Origin: an uncultured Alphaproteobacteria bacterium
Lineage (GTDB): Bacteria > Pseudomonadota > Alphaproteobacteria > RF32 > CAG-239
Assembly (NCBI GenBank): GCA_944391465.1
Contig: CALXTS010000014.1
Span: 1 to 44,200, forward strand
Reading direction: 5' to 3'
DNA length: 44,200 bases
Shown: positions 1 to 9,385 of the stretch, in pieces
Layout of the letters: every line of letters begins with the position of its first letter
How positions within the stretch are numbered: position 1 is the stretch's first letter
Position numbers and translations under genes: made by a program
The notes under the pieces: generated by a model
What the model was told of the DNA's origin: nothing
Database searches by the model: none
The model's input: the letters and a program-made list of their open reading frames with translations, nothing else

Positions 1-3000
1 CCAGTATTATTACCGGTGTCATTACCAGTATTATTACCGGTGTCATTACCAGTATTATTACCGGTGTCATTACCAGTATTATTACCGGTGTCATTACCAG
101 TGTCATTACTGGTGTCATTACCAGTATTATTACCGGTGTCATTACCAGTATTATTACCGGTGTCATTACCGGTGTCATTACCAGTATTATTACCGGTGTC
201 ATTACCTGTTCCGTTACTATTAACGGCATCATGAGTTTCTTGTTGATTTTGATTACTTAGGGCCTTTTGCAACTTAGAAATTTCTTCTTCTAAAGCTCTA
301 ACTAAATCAGAAACATATATATTTTTGTCTTTGATAATAAAAATCTCTTTAGGCGGATTACCTGAATTCGGATCATACTTTAAATCTTTATAGAATTTAT
401 CGTAAAGAAGTTTCCATTCTTGCAATTTCTTTAAAAGAGCTTCTTGAGCTTCTTTATCAGTAGCACTGGAAACGATTTGATCTTTATTTTTGATAAATTT
501 TGCAGCCTCTTTAATCATGAGGTCAATAAAGACGTTCCCTTTTAATTTAATGCCGATTTTACTAAAATTAGAATTAGAAGATTTAGTCGATAAAGACGCT
601 TCAATAAGTCTGGCATCTGCCAATTTTCTCAAAATTTGAATATCTTCAATAGAAATATCATCAAACTTGTGTTTGGGAAAATCATTTCCAGAGATATTAT
701 CGCTCAACCAAGCAAAAGAATTTGCCAGATTATTTTCTTGATATTTATATCCTTTAAAATCGGAATGTCCTAAAGCCGCACCTGCAAAAACTAATAAAGT
801 ATGCAGATCTTTTGTCTTTTTTGCAGAAGCAAGCATCTCTTCCCATTTTTGCAAAGGATTTTCATTGAGGTGTTGTTCAGCTTTGTTGTTTTCTTGTTTA
901 TCTTTATCAGAATCTTTGTCAACTTTAGGCGTATCAACATTTGTAGAAACATTGTTAGGCAAATTATCAATCAAAGATTGGAGATTATCTTTTGCCGAAT
1001 TAAAAATATTCTGCATTTCTTTATCTTGCGGTTTTTGTTTATTATAAAAATCAGCGCTCAAAGAAGCTAAATCTTTCAATGTTTCTAATTGGTTGGCAGA
1101 GGCATTGGAAGGAATATTTTGCAAGCGGAAATTAACATCATCGCACAACTCGAGCATTCTGTCATTAACATCTTCTTTTGAATAGAGGATATTTCCGTTG
1201 TCATCTTCAATATCTTTGGAATTTTGAATCATAATATCTTGCATGACAGCCAATAAATCTTCATCAGACAATTGAGCATAATCATCAATTTTATCTTCAA
1301 CAAAATCCAAAGCATAAATTTGATTTAAATCTTTTCTCTTGTTATCAATAAGTTTTTTCCGACCTTTAGAGGGAACACCATTTGTATCCAACTTATTTTG
1401 AAAAGCTGTTAAATTTTCTGTTATAAAAGCATCTTTTTCATCTGCAAGATAAGCTACAAAAGAGGGAGCAGTTTCATTCTCGGAATCTTCGGTAACCAAA
1501 CTTTCAGAAGAATGTTGATTCTTTTCTTGTTGTTCAAGATTTTCAAGAATTTGCGCATTTTCTCTCAATCCGGAGATAATATTTAAGATGCCTTGATTTC
1601 TAGCTTGCAAATCAGGATCTATTGATTGCTCTTCATGAGTCTGAGTTTGCGCACCAGAAAAAGGTTCTGAAACATTAGTGTCTTTTTCCACATCATCTAA
1701 TGAAGATTCTTGTTGTTTTTGCTCAGGCAAACGGCTTTGTAAAACTGCCATCAGTTCTTCATAATTTCCGTATTTTTGAAGTCTTTCTTTATTGGCTTTC
1801 AGACATTCGGCTGCAGACATTCCTTTACCGTCAATATTTTCAAGTTCGCTGCCTTGCTCAATATAATATTTAATCGTTTCTAGCCGGTCGCCATCCATAC
1901 AGTAAAGAATGCGCGTATATAGCGGAAGCTGATTCTGATTATTACGAATATTTAAGTCTGCTCCGTTTTCAACAAACAAACGAATATCATCGACACGATT
2001 CAAATGAACAATCGGCGTATTTCCGTCATTATCACGGGCATTGATATCAAGACCTTTTTCTAACAAGAAAGTAAAGAGCTCGCGATGATTAGTTCCTGGA
2101 TTTTGAAAGTCCAGTTGATGCAGAAGGTTTTTACCTGTTGGATTTACATAATTTAAATACATTTCAGAATCAACGGAAGGGTAATTCTCTTTATACATTT
2201 CCATATTGACATTATGTTGATACTTCCAATCACCGGCATTCAGTAATAAATCTAACGAATGTGCGAAATCTTCATCTGTAGGAGTTGGAGAATCTGCATC
2301 ATTTTCTGGAGATAAAGAATTTACGTCGGTATCTTGGAAGAAAGCCTCTCTCTGCCCATCAGGAATACTTGATACCAAAACTTTTGCCTCATTTTGCCCT
2401 TCTTCAAGAGGGGCAATAATTTCATTAACTTCCAACATATCTAATAAACGTGTCGCGTGGTCTAATTCAATATCAAATTGTTGTTGTAGCATGGCAATCG
2501 ATGCCGTTTGCTGCTCGACAACAAGCTGCAAAGCATCTTTATAAAGAGGCACATTAATAATTTCCTTTTCTTTATTAACTAAATAGCCATGGTGAAATAC
2601 GCCGTCTTGATAAATTTTAACCTTGTACGGAATATCGCGATTTAAAAACTCAATTTTTTTAATTTTACCATCTTTTTCGTAATAAGTTTTATCAGAGTTG
2701 TCAGAATCTCCTTGTTTGTGTATAACAAAATCTAAAACGCCATCTTCATAAGCCTCAAAAACAGAGTTTCCATCTTCACTCTTTGTAATATCTCGAATTT
2801 TTCCATCTTTATATGTTTCAATTCTGAAAGGCTTATCATCTTCTCTGTAAATCCCATCAGTTCTATAAAAATCAATTCTTTTTTCAATGGTTCTACCATC
2901 GTCTTCTGAGAAAAATAGTGTACGTTTTTTTATCTGTGTTTCAGGATCGTAAATGTCTTCTCTCCTCAGAGGGACATCTTCTTTACGAACATCATATTCA

Positions 3001-4700
3001 TAACTTTCAAGAACAGTTTTTCCGTCATCTGCATATTTTTCCAGAGAAGACAAGATAGTAATATTTTGTCCTAATTGTTGATGTTTTTCAGAAGGTACGC
3101 GAGTTTCTTTTGTTTTAATTCTGCCGGTTTCTGCATCATAACTCAAAATTTCTATCTTCCTTAACGGGCTACCAAAAGGATCTTTTTCTTCTATAAAATT
3201 TGTTCTGCGAATTTCTTTCCCATTAGAATAATTGACCTCTTCTTTTAACACGGAATTTTGAAAAAACATTTTTCTGTCAGGGTTATTTTCATCCCCAATC
3301 AAAATGGCAAAATCTGTTTTTTCTTCATTCAGATAATATTTGAAACCGATTTGTTGTCCGTTTTCATCAACATAATCATCTCGAGAAACATAACTTCCGA
3401 CAAATTCATTATAAGGAAGCTGAACTTCAGCAGAATTTTCTGCTGAGACGATATTTGAAGTATCATTGCTTATAGAACCGAACATCTTTTGGTGTTTCTC
3501 AATAACCAAAGGGTACTCTTGCTTAATTATAGCAAGTCTTTTTTCTAAAATATCTCGATTATCATTACTGCCAAAACCATTGTCTATCAAGAACTTGAGT
3601 ATATCATAATTACTTCCCGTTGAGGCATACAGTTGTCTAATATCTCCAGTAAGAGACAAATTATAGTATCTATTTCCATCACCAAAGTTAATGGATGTTT
3701 CTGCTCCACAATTAACGATATGATCTAAAAGCACTTTAGGCATTTTTAAAAAATCATCAGGATGAGCTAAGCCAAACTTTTCAAACCAATAAATATTATT
3801 GTCTAAAGAGAAGTTTTCATTTGTATTCTCCATAAACAATTGTGAAGCACCGGCAATAGCCATTAAACTAAGATTTTTTTGTTGTTCTTTAAACGCATAT
3901 CTATAAGAAGCGAGTTCACAAAGTTGAGATAATTCACCAATAGACTTGATTTTTAGGTTGTGCTGAGTAAATTTCTCCACTAGTTCAGCTTGTCGTTTTA
4001 TATAGTTTTGGGCAGATTCCGTATTCTGTAGTTCGGGAATCTCTTTTATAATTTCAACTAAATTTGTTCCATGAAAATACATATAGCAAATATCATAGGA
4101 AAGTTGTGTTATAAAGTCTGAAATTTGTTCTTCAAAATTAGGAAAAGCCTCTCTGACTCTGGGATTTTTATAAGCATCTGAAATATTTCCGAGACCGAAT
4201 TTATGTATTCCCCATTCAGGCGGCAGTCCGCAATATTCAAGATATCGAGATCCTGAATTATAACATGCTAAATTTCGTATGTTGCCTTTCTCTCGTATAA
4301 GAGCAAACAATTCTTCATCGAATAAATTTTTTTTGTTTAATAAATCAAGATAATCAGAAATATTGTATTTATCATCATCTTTATTATTGATAAAATCTTT
4401 AAGGTCTTGATGAATTTTTTCTAAGACCAAACGTTCTTCTTTTTTCAGATAGGGGATATCATCTATTGTTATATCGTCCTTAAGACGTTGTAAAACAGCG
4501 CGAGGATAGTTTAAAGAATAAGATGCAATACCTCTTTGCCAAAAATAATCTTTATCTTCTCCGTCGTATGGAACAATTTGCTCTTGTGAAAGCTCATCTT
4601 CGGTTTTATAACAGCGATTGATAACTTCAGTCGATATTTGTTCATCATCAGAAAGACGATTACTTTGTTTGCGTCCAAAAATACGATCAAAGAAGCCCAT
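1..4700 (-). CDS. Giant ankyrin-repeat protein with FtsK-gamma-like domain, C-terminus beyond the left edge
   Basis: The reading frame is open from the ATG at 4700 to the left edge, more than 1560 codons, with no signal peptide (start MGFFDRIFGRKQS). Residues about 310-400 and 850-990 carry ankyrin-like repeats, for example LLEKGLDINARDNDGNTPI and LFVENGADLNIRNNQNQLPL. Residues about 715-773 resemble the winged-helix gamma domain of FtsK: LYKDALQLVVEQQTASIAML followed by QQQFDIELDHATRLLDMLE. A segment around residues 540-700 has repeated YxxDGK-like strands, perhaps MORN/YwqK-like. The C-terminal part is charged and helical and ends in (D/N)TGN tetrapeptide repeats. No FtsK motor is present. 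The promoter lies at 4735-4763. The function is unknown; ankyrin repeats suggest protein binding and the gamma-like domain suggests descent from a DNA-binding fold. The frame is certain, the ankyrin call is good, and the gamma-domain call is likely. Confidence 0.85.
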   Translation of the reverse strand, partial: MGFFDRIFGRKQSNRLSDDEQISTEVINRCYKTEDELSQEQIVPYDGEDKDYFWQRGIASYSLNYPRAVLQRLKDDITIDDIPYLKKEERLVLEKIHQDLKDFINNKDDDKYNISDYLDLLNKKNLFDEELFALIREKGNIRNLACYNSGSRYLEYCGLPPEWGIHKFGLGNISDAYKNPRVREAFPNFEEQISDFITQLSYDICYMYFHGTNLVEIIKEIPELQNTESAQNYIKRQAELVEKFTQHNLKIKSIGELSQLCELASYRYAFKEQQKNLSLMAIAGASQLFMENTNENFSLDNNIYWFEKFGLAHPDDFLKMPKVLLDHIVNCGAETSINFGDGNRYYNLSLTGDIRQLYASTGSNYDILKFLIDNGFGSNDNRDILEKRLAIIKQEYPLVIEKHQKMFGSISNDTSNIVSAENSAEVQLPYNEFVGSYVSRDDYVDENGQQIGFKYYLNEEKTDFAILIGDENNPDRKMFFQNSVLKEEVNYSNGKEIRRTNFIEEKDPFGSPLRKIEILSYDAETGRIKTKETRVPSEKHQQLGQNITILSSLEKYADDGKTVLESYEYDVRKEDVPLRREDIYDPETQIKKRTLFFSEDDGRTIEKRIDFYRTDGIYREDDKPFRIETYKDGKIRDITKSEDGNSVFEAYEDGVLDFVIHKQGDSDNSDKTYYEKDGKIKKIEFLNRDIPYKVKIYQDGVFHHGYLVNKEKEIINVPLYKDALQLVVEQQTASIAMLQQQFDIELDHATRLLDMLEVNEIIAPLEEGQNEAKVLVSSIPDGQREAFFQDTDVNSLSPENDADSPTPTDEDFAHSLDLLLNAGDWKYQHNVNMEMYKENYPSVDSEMYLNYVNPTGKNLLHQLDFQNPGTNHRELFTFLLEKGLDINARDNDGNTPIVHLNRVDDIRLFVENGADLNIRNNQNQLPLYTRILYCMDGDRLETIKYYIEQGSELENIDGKGMSAAECLKANKERLQKYGNYEELMAVLQSRLPEQKQQESSLDDVEKDTNVSEPFSGAQTQTHEEQSIDPDLQARNQGILNIISGLRENAQILENLEQQEKNQHSSESLVTEDSENETAPSFVAYLADEKDAFITENLTAFQNKLDTNGVPSKGRKKLIDNKRKDLNQIYALDFVEDKIDDYAQLSDEDLLAVMQDIMIQNSKDIEDDNGNILYSKEDVNDRMLELCDDVNFRLQNIPSNASANQLETLKDLASLSADFYNKQKPQDKEMQNIFNSAKDNLQSLIDNLPNNVSTNVDTPKVDKDSDKDKQENNKAEQHLNENPLQKWEEMLASAKKTKDLHTLLVFAGAALGHSDFKGYKYQENNLANSFAWLSDNISGNDFPKHKFDDISIEDIQILRKLADARLIEASLSTKSSNSNFSKIGIKLKGNVFIDLMIKEAAKFIKNKDQIVSSATDKEAQEALLKKLQEWKLLYDKFYKDLKYDPNSGNPPKEIFIIKDKNIYVSDLVRALEEEISKLQKALSNQNQQETHDAVNSNGTGNDTGNNTGNDTGNDTGNNTGNDTGNNTGNDTSNDTGNDTGNNTGNDTGNNTGNDTGNNTGNDTGNNT
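3..206. repeat. 12-bp/24-bp tandem repeat coding (D/N)TGN
   Basis: About 17 copies of a 12-bp unit (attaccRgtRtt-like), mostly alternating as a 24-bp double unit. Read on the minus strand they encode DTGN and NTGN tetrapeptides at the C-terminal side of the giant ankyrin protein. The unit length is a multiple of three, so copy-number change alters protein length and does not shift the frame. The array continues past the left edge. Confidence 0.9.
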
Positions 4701-4734
4701 GTTTGTACCCCGTATCTAGTTTTATATTTATTTC

Positions 4735-4763
4735 AATATAGCATAAAATATTGCCATAATCAA
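4735..4763 (-). promoter_or_regulatory. Sigma70-type promoter of the giant ankyrin gene
   Basis: On the minus strand TTGATT (4763-4758) and TATATT (4740-4735) are separated by exactly 17 bp. The -10 lies about 35 bp from the ATG at 4700. This was assigned by eye. The rest of 4701-4860 is AT-rich with no gene. Confidence 0.55.
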
Positions 4764-4860
4764 ATAAATTTTGTCTATTTTTAAATATTAAAATTATATC
4801 GAGAAATTATTAAAATTTAATAAAATCAATAAATAGAATGATAAAAAGAAGAATTAAAAT

Positions 4861-6231
4861 TTAGTTTTTGCTTTTTTCAATATCTTTCAAACGATTCAGC
4901 AAGTCATCAATTTTTAAATTGAGGCGAGGATTTTGGCTAAGTTTTTTGGCTTCTGTTGCTTGTTGCTTGGCAATATCATTAGCTCCGATATAAAATGAAT
5001 ATTCCGCCGCGGCATAATTCGCGTTAGCATTGTCTTCATTCATTCCATAGGCTCTTGAAAGCAGCAACCAATTAAAGCCCATCGGGCGGTTAAGGTTAGA
5101 TTTTGTCAATAATTGAATTGCGTGTTGAATTTCAGGTTTAGAAGGATTATCCTCCAAAATAGCCTGCGCTAATGAAGATTGAAGCAAAGCTGAATTCGGC
5201 ATTAATTTAGCCGCTTTTTGATATTCTCGCTTAGCATCTTTGATTTTTGCTGTTTCTAAATAGATTTGCCCTTTCATTTCATGAAAATAAGGGTTTAGCG
5301 GTTCTTTATCTATTAAGTTATCAAGAATGTTCAGAGCTTTTTTAAATTCAAGTTTCTTAAAAAAAGCAATTGCATGTGCATATTGCGCCTCAACGGATGT
5401 ATCATTAAGAGGATACGCTTGAAAGGTTTTGTTTGGTGTATTTAGATAAGCAAAAAGTTTAGCCTTTACACGCTTAAAATCATTTTGCAAAGCCACATCA
5501 TATTTGTAGTTTGCATCGGATTTAATATGGTTTTCAAAAAAACTGATGCGTTCTCTGGTAATCGGGTGCGTTCTGAAATAAGGAGATTCCTCAATTCCGC
5601 TCATGGCGTTTTCTTTGCTTATCTTTTTCATGAACGTAAGCATGCCCTTAGGGCTTTGAGATGTTTCTGCAAGCAGTTTCATTGCCGCTTCATCAGCAGA
5701 GCGTTCTTCTTCGGTGCGATATCTTGTATAATGATTAAGGACGGAACTTTGCCCTCCCAAAATAACCGCCATGGCGGCATCTCCACGCCCGCTGACGGCA
5801 GCCGCTGTTCCTGCTAATATGGCAGAGGCCAGAGTGGCAATTTGCATTTCTTGATTTTTTAATTTTTGTCTTAAAATATGTCCGCCTTGAATATGTCCGG
5901 TCTCATGAGCGATAACACCGGCAAGTTCATTATAAGAGTCAGATTTGATAATTGTTCCCGTATGGATGAAAAGGTTATTTCCGTCTGCAACAAAAGCATT
6001 CAAACTGTTATCATTAACAATAAAAAAATTGTTTCTTCTATATGTTACGCCGGCTTTGTTAAAAAGTGGCTTGATAATTTTAGCGAGCATCTGCTCGGTT
6101 TCTTCATCAGAGATAATACTTATCTGAGCTTTTGCTGAGGAACAATAAAATACACACAAAGCTAACGGCAGAATGAATCTGCCGAATAGCTTTGCGAAAA
6201 TTTTTAGCCTTTGATTAATTTTTTCCACCAA
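4861..6231 (-). CDS. Periplasmic M48 metalloprotease with C-terminal TPRs (BepA/YfgC-like)
   Basis: A 456-residue protein with a signal peptide (cleavage probably after SSAKA). The M48 zinc-protease domain has the HEXXH site in VIAHETGHIQGG (around residue 110), and the third-ligand Glu is in ERSADEAAM. A TPR-rich C-terminal half starts around residue 285. Family members (BepA/LoiP type) degrade misassembled outer-membrane proteins or assist their assembly in the periplasm, so that role is inferred here. No ATG is available. TTG at 6231 is chosen because GGAGG at 6246-6242 lies 10 nt upstream; GTG at 6228 is the alternative. The gene overlaps the end of rne by 28 bp, which suggests cotranscription and perhaps translational coupling. 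Confidence 0.9.
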   Translation of the reverse strand: MVEKINQRLKIFAKLFGRFILPLALCVFYCSSAKAQISIISDEETEQMLAKIIKPLFNKAGVTYRRNNFFIVNDNSLNAFVADGNNLFIHTGTIIKSDSYNELAGVIAHETGHIQGGHILRQKLKNQEMQIATLASAILAGTAAAVSGRGDAAMAVILGGQSSVLNHYTRYRTEEERSADEAAMKLLAETSQSPKGMLTFMKKISKENAMSGIEESPYFRTHPITRERISFFENHIKSDANYKYDVALQNDFKRVKAKLFAYLNTPNKTFQAYPLNDTSVEAQYAHAIAFFKKLEFKKALNILDNLIDKEPLNPYFHEMKGQIYLETAKIKDAKREYQKAAKLMPNSALLQSSLAQAILEDNPSKPEIQHAIQLLTKSNLNRPMGFNWLLLSRAYGMNEDNANANYAAAEYSFYIGANDIAKQQATEAKKLSQNPRLNLKIDDLLNRLKDIEKSKN

Positions 6232-8900
6232 GTTGACTTTTCCTCCGAGATTTTTTCTTCTTCTACCTTGGGAGTAGAGTTAATATCTTCGTGGCTGTTA
6301 TATAAGATAACGGCAGCCTCTTTTTTAGGCTTTTGAGTTGTGTCGTCTGAATTTTCGTTAGAGCTAGATTCATTATTTCTACGCTCATAACGACCACGTC
6401 CGCGGCGGCGATTATCTTTTCTACGACGACGGTAGTTGTTATCTTTTCCCTTTTCATCATTATCCGTCGCTTGAGAATCTTCATCATTTGCCGGAATAGG
6501 CTGTTCTTGGATTTGTTTTTCTTCTTTAGAACTTTGTTTATTTTTTCCGCTTTCTTGCGGTTCGCTTTTTACATCGGAAGAAGTTTCATCTTCTGCAGGC
6601 TTATTTATTTTACTGCGCTCAATCCTAAAATCGGCAATGTTCTTTAAAGAATTATCGGCACTGATAATAACTTCCATTTTATATTTATGTTCCAAATTAA
6701 TCAGAGTTTGGCGTTTTTGGTTAAGTAAGTAAATAGCAATGTCGGCAGGGACAAAAACATTAATGCGAGAAGAGCGATTCTTAATACCTTCTTCTTCAAT
6801 ATTGCGCAAAATGAATACGGCGCTGGACTCTGTTGTGCGAACCATTCCACGTCCTTGACAATAAGGACAAACCTGATAATTGCTCTCAAAGAAAGAGGAG
6901 TGCATTCTTTGTCTGGAGAGCTCAAGCAATCCGAACATGCTCATTTTGCCGACCTGGATTCTGGAACGGTCTTTTTTCAAAGCCTCTTTCATACGTTTTT
7001 CAACGGCATGGTTATTGGCAGGCTCATCCATATCAATAAAATCAATAACAACCAAACCGGCCAAATTACGCAAACGAAGCTGACGCGCTATTTCATCGCA
7101 GGCTTCAAGGTTTGTTTTAAGGGCAGTCTCTTCCAAATCTTTTTCTTTGGTAGCTTTTCCTGAGTTAACATCAATGGAAATCAGAGCCTCTGTCGGGTTA
7201 ATAACCAAATATCCTCCGGATTCTAACTGAGCATTAGGATCATGAAGTTTATCAAGCTGTCCCTCAACCTGAAATCTGTGGAATAAAGGCATGTCATTAT
7301 TTCTATAACTCTTGATTTTTTTCAGGCTGTGCGGAGAAAGAATTTTAAAAAATTCCTTAGCCTGCTGATATCCTTGTTCTCCGGCAACAATAATCTCGGA
7401 AATATCTTTGGTATAGATATCGCGCAGAGCTCGTTTAATTAAATTTCCTTCTTCATGAATCAAGGTCGGAGCTTTAGCTTTCAAAGAATCAATTCGGATT
7501 TGATTCCATGTCCGAATAAGATAGTTATAATCTCGGACAATATCCGCTTTTGTTTTTTCTTCACCGGCAGTTCTGACGATGATAGACATATCTGAAGTCA
7601 AAGGCAGTTCCTTGACGATGCCTTTTAATCTGTTTCTGTCTGCAGCATTTGTAATTTTGCGAGATACCCCGCCGCTTTTAATACGATTAGGCATCAAAAC
7701 GCAATAGCGACCGGCTAAGGATAAATAAGTTGTTAAAGCGGCTCCTTTGTTTCCACGTTCTTCTTTAACAACTTGGATGAGCAAAATTTGTCCTTCTTTA
7801 ATCACATCTTGAATTTTGTTTTTATGAAAAAGTTTGCGAGCTCTGATTAATTTGCGCTGAACTTCAAAATCATCGTCATCGTCATCTTCATCGTCATCTT
7901 CATCTTCTGCTTCGTCAGCGGCAGTATCTTCAAAATCATCATCATTTTCACTGTCAAAACATTCTTGTTTTTCAACAGTTTTGGTGTCGGAAACTTCTTC
8001 ATTTTCATCAATTTCTTCAGAAATTTTTTCTTCTTCCAAACCGGTATCTTCTTTTAAAACTTTTAAGGTTTCCTCAGAAGGCTTATCTTTTAACTCTTCT
8101 TTAGGGTGTTGTTTAAGAAAACGTTTCTTGAGGAGGCGTTTTTTAGGTTGGCGTTTTCTGTCTGTGCAGTTTTCTGCTTCCGCCAGAACTTCTTCTAAAG
8201 TCTCTTTATGGGGCTCTTGAATTTCAGATTGAGAACTTGGAATTTCCTCCGTGCTTATATTTTCGGGCTGAGAAACTTCAATACCGGAGGAGAGTTGCGT
8301 TTCTGTTTCTTGTTTTAATTCTTTATCTTTTTTGCTCGGACGTCCTCTTCTTTTGGTTTTTGGTGCGGGAGCTTCGGAAACTTCAGTATTTTCTACAACA
8401 TCGGGATTTGAAGAAGTTTCTATATTTTCCGCAGAGTTTTCGGGTTCGGTAATTTCATTATTCTCCGATTCTGCAGCAGCTTCTTCAGCTTGTAATGCGG
8501 CAGCTCTTTCGGCTTCGGCTTTAAGCCTTTCTTCGCGAGCTAAAGCCTTTTCCTGACGAATTCTCTCTCGTTCTAGTTCGCGTTCTTTGATAGCTTTCTT
8601 TTTATTTTCGATAATTTCATCAACTTCGCGGTCAACTTCATCAAGAACCTCTTGCGGAAGATTATAATAATCGGGATGGATTTCACCGAAAGCCAAAAAA
8701 CCGTGTTTGTTTCCGCCGTAATCAACAAAGCAAGCCTGTAAAGAAGGCTCGACGCGCATAACTTTTCCTAAATAAATATTCCCTTTGATTTGTTTGCGAT
8801 TGCTGGTTTCAAATTCAACATCTTCTAATTTGTTACCATTAATAACAACAACACGCTTTTCTTCCGGTTGCGTGTCGTCAATTAACATTCTCTTAGCCAT
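6204..8900 (-). CDS. rne: Ribonuclease E/G
   Basis: An 898-residue single-strand endoribonuclease of mRNA decay and rRNA processing. The N-terminal S1-type RNA-binding region (IKGNIYLGKVMRVEPSLQAC) is split by a long charged insert, about residues 88-345. That insert ends in an Asp/Glu run and is typical of alphaproteobacterial RNase E. The catalytic core has the two metal-binding Asp regions SIDVNSGK (about 577) and VVIDFIDMDEP (about 620). The zinc-link motif CPYCQGRG is near 680. The C-terminal tail is basic and RNA-binding-like (YRRRRKDNRRRGRGRYERR) and finishes in a short aromatic/basic WWKKLIKG end that could be a partner-binding site. The ATG at 8900 has an upstream GGAGAGAG SD. The upstream spacer is rich in hairpins, which may allow autoregulation as known for E. 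coli rne. Confidence 0.96.
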   Translation of the reverse strand: MAKRMLIDDTQPEEKRVVVINGNKLEDVEFETSNRKQIKGNIYLGKVMRVEPSLQACFVDYGGNKHGFLAFGEIHPDYYNLPQEVLDEVDREVDEIIENKKKAIKERELERERIRQEKALAREERLKAEAERAAALQAEEAAAESENNEITEPENSAENIETSSNPDVVENTEVSEAPAPKTKRRGRPSKKDKELKQETETQLSSGIEVSQPENISTEEIPSSQSEIQEPHKETLEEVLAEAENCTDRKRQPKKRLLKKRFLKQHPKEELKDKPSEETLKVLKEDTGLEEEKISEEIDENEEVSDTKTVEKQECFDSENDDDFEDTAADEAEDEDDDEDDDDDDFEVQRKLIRARKLFHKNKIQDVIKEGQILLIQVVKEERGNKGAALTTYLSLAGRYCVLMPNRIKSGGVSRKITNAADRNRLKGIVKELPLTSDMSIIVRTAGEEKTKADIVRDYNYLIRTWNQIRIDSLKAKAPTLIHEEGNLIKRALRDIYTKDISEIIVAGEQGYQQAKEFFKILSPHSLKKIKSYRNNDMPLFHRFQVEGQLDKLHDPNAQLESGGYLVINPTEALISIDVNSGKATKEKDLEETALKTNLEACDEIARQLRLRNLAGLVVIDFIDMDEPANNHAVEKRMKEALKKDRSRIQVGKMSMFGLLELSRQRMHSSFFESNYQVCPYCQGRGMVRTTESSAVFILRNIEEEGIKNRSSRINVFVPADIAIYLLNQKRQTLINLEHKYKMEVIISADNSLKNIADFRIERSKINKPAEDETSSDVKSEPQESGKNKQSSKEEKQIQEQPIPANDEDSQATDNDEKGKDNNYRRRRKDNRRRGRGRYERRNNESSSNENSDDTTQKPKKEAAVILYNSHEDINSTPKVEEEKISEEKSTWWKKLIKG

Positions 8901-9385
8901 AATCTCTCTCCGTTCGGTACGGAACCCGTACTCGTAAAATTCTATATACAGTGCCGGAGGGGATTTTTAGGAATTTTAAAACAACGATTCGCTGTTTAAA
9001 ATTTTAAATATGAAACACCCTTTAACCGTAGGTATTTTAAACAAGCAGAAAAGAATTTTCTGCGAGAGTTCCTCAAAGAACTCATAAAAACGCAAAGTTA
9101 ATTAAAACTTTACTCATAAAACCCGTCCGGCAAAATCTTTTGCCTAAATCATTGTATAATGCACATTTTTCATTATGATAAAACGGCGGTATCAAATTTT
9201 GGTCTTGTAAAATATAATCTGCTTTTGTATAAAAAAGACCGCATCCGATACAAAAAACTTATACAACAAAAAACAGAATATACATTTTGATTTAAAACAC
9301 AACAATAAAATTCAAATCCTCCAATATTTTAAGAGATTGGTAATAAGTAATTTGGTATAATTACATAAATTTTGTAAGGGAAGAA
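8901..9385. promoter_or_regulatory. Divergent intergenic region with hairpin-rich rne leader
   Basis: A 485-bp spacer between rne and the amidase with no gene visible. It contains five inverted repeats. They are GTACGG-aac-CCGTAC (8917-8931, next to the rne SD), GCAGAAAA-gaa-TTTTCTGC (9045-9063), GAGTTC-N6-GAACTC (9066-9083), GGCAAAA-tc-TTTTGCC (9129-9144) and a nested pair GGTATC/GATAC around GGTCTT/AAGACC (9188-9251). The first four lie in a position to form a long structured 5' UTR for rne. E. coli rne is autoregulated through such a leader, so the same role here is inference. I found no convincing rne promoter by eye. Confidence 0.5.
9352..9361 (+). promoter_or_regulatory. Extended -10 promoter of the amidase gene
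   Basis: The string TGGTATAAT (TGn plus a perfect TATAAT at 9356-9361) lies 24 bp before the ATG at 9386. The -35 is poor, as usual for extended -10 promoters. The 5' UTR would be about 18 nt and contains the SD aaggga. Confidence 0.5.

Noticed and set aside
1-206. CRISPR-like array
   Set aside because: Units are 12 bp, directly adjacent and without unique spacers; they are coding tandem repeats.
16-234. Plus-strand ORF of LPVSLPVL repeats
   Set aside because: It is the antisense reading of the (D/N)TGN repeat of the long minus-strand gene, which has a coherent frame of more than 1560 codons, ankyrin repeats and a promoter.
9155-9160. Perfect TATAAT on the plus strand as the amidase promoter
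   Set aside because: No fitting -35 element, and it lies 226 bp from the amidase start, while an extended -10 sits at 9352-9361.
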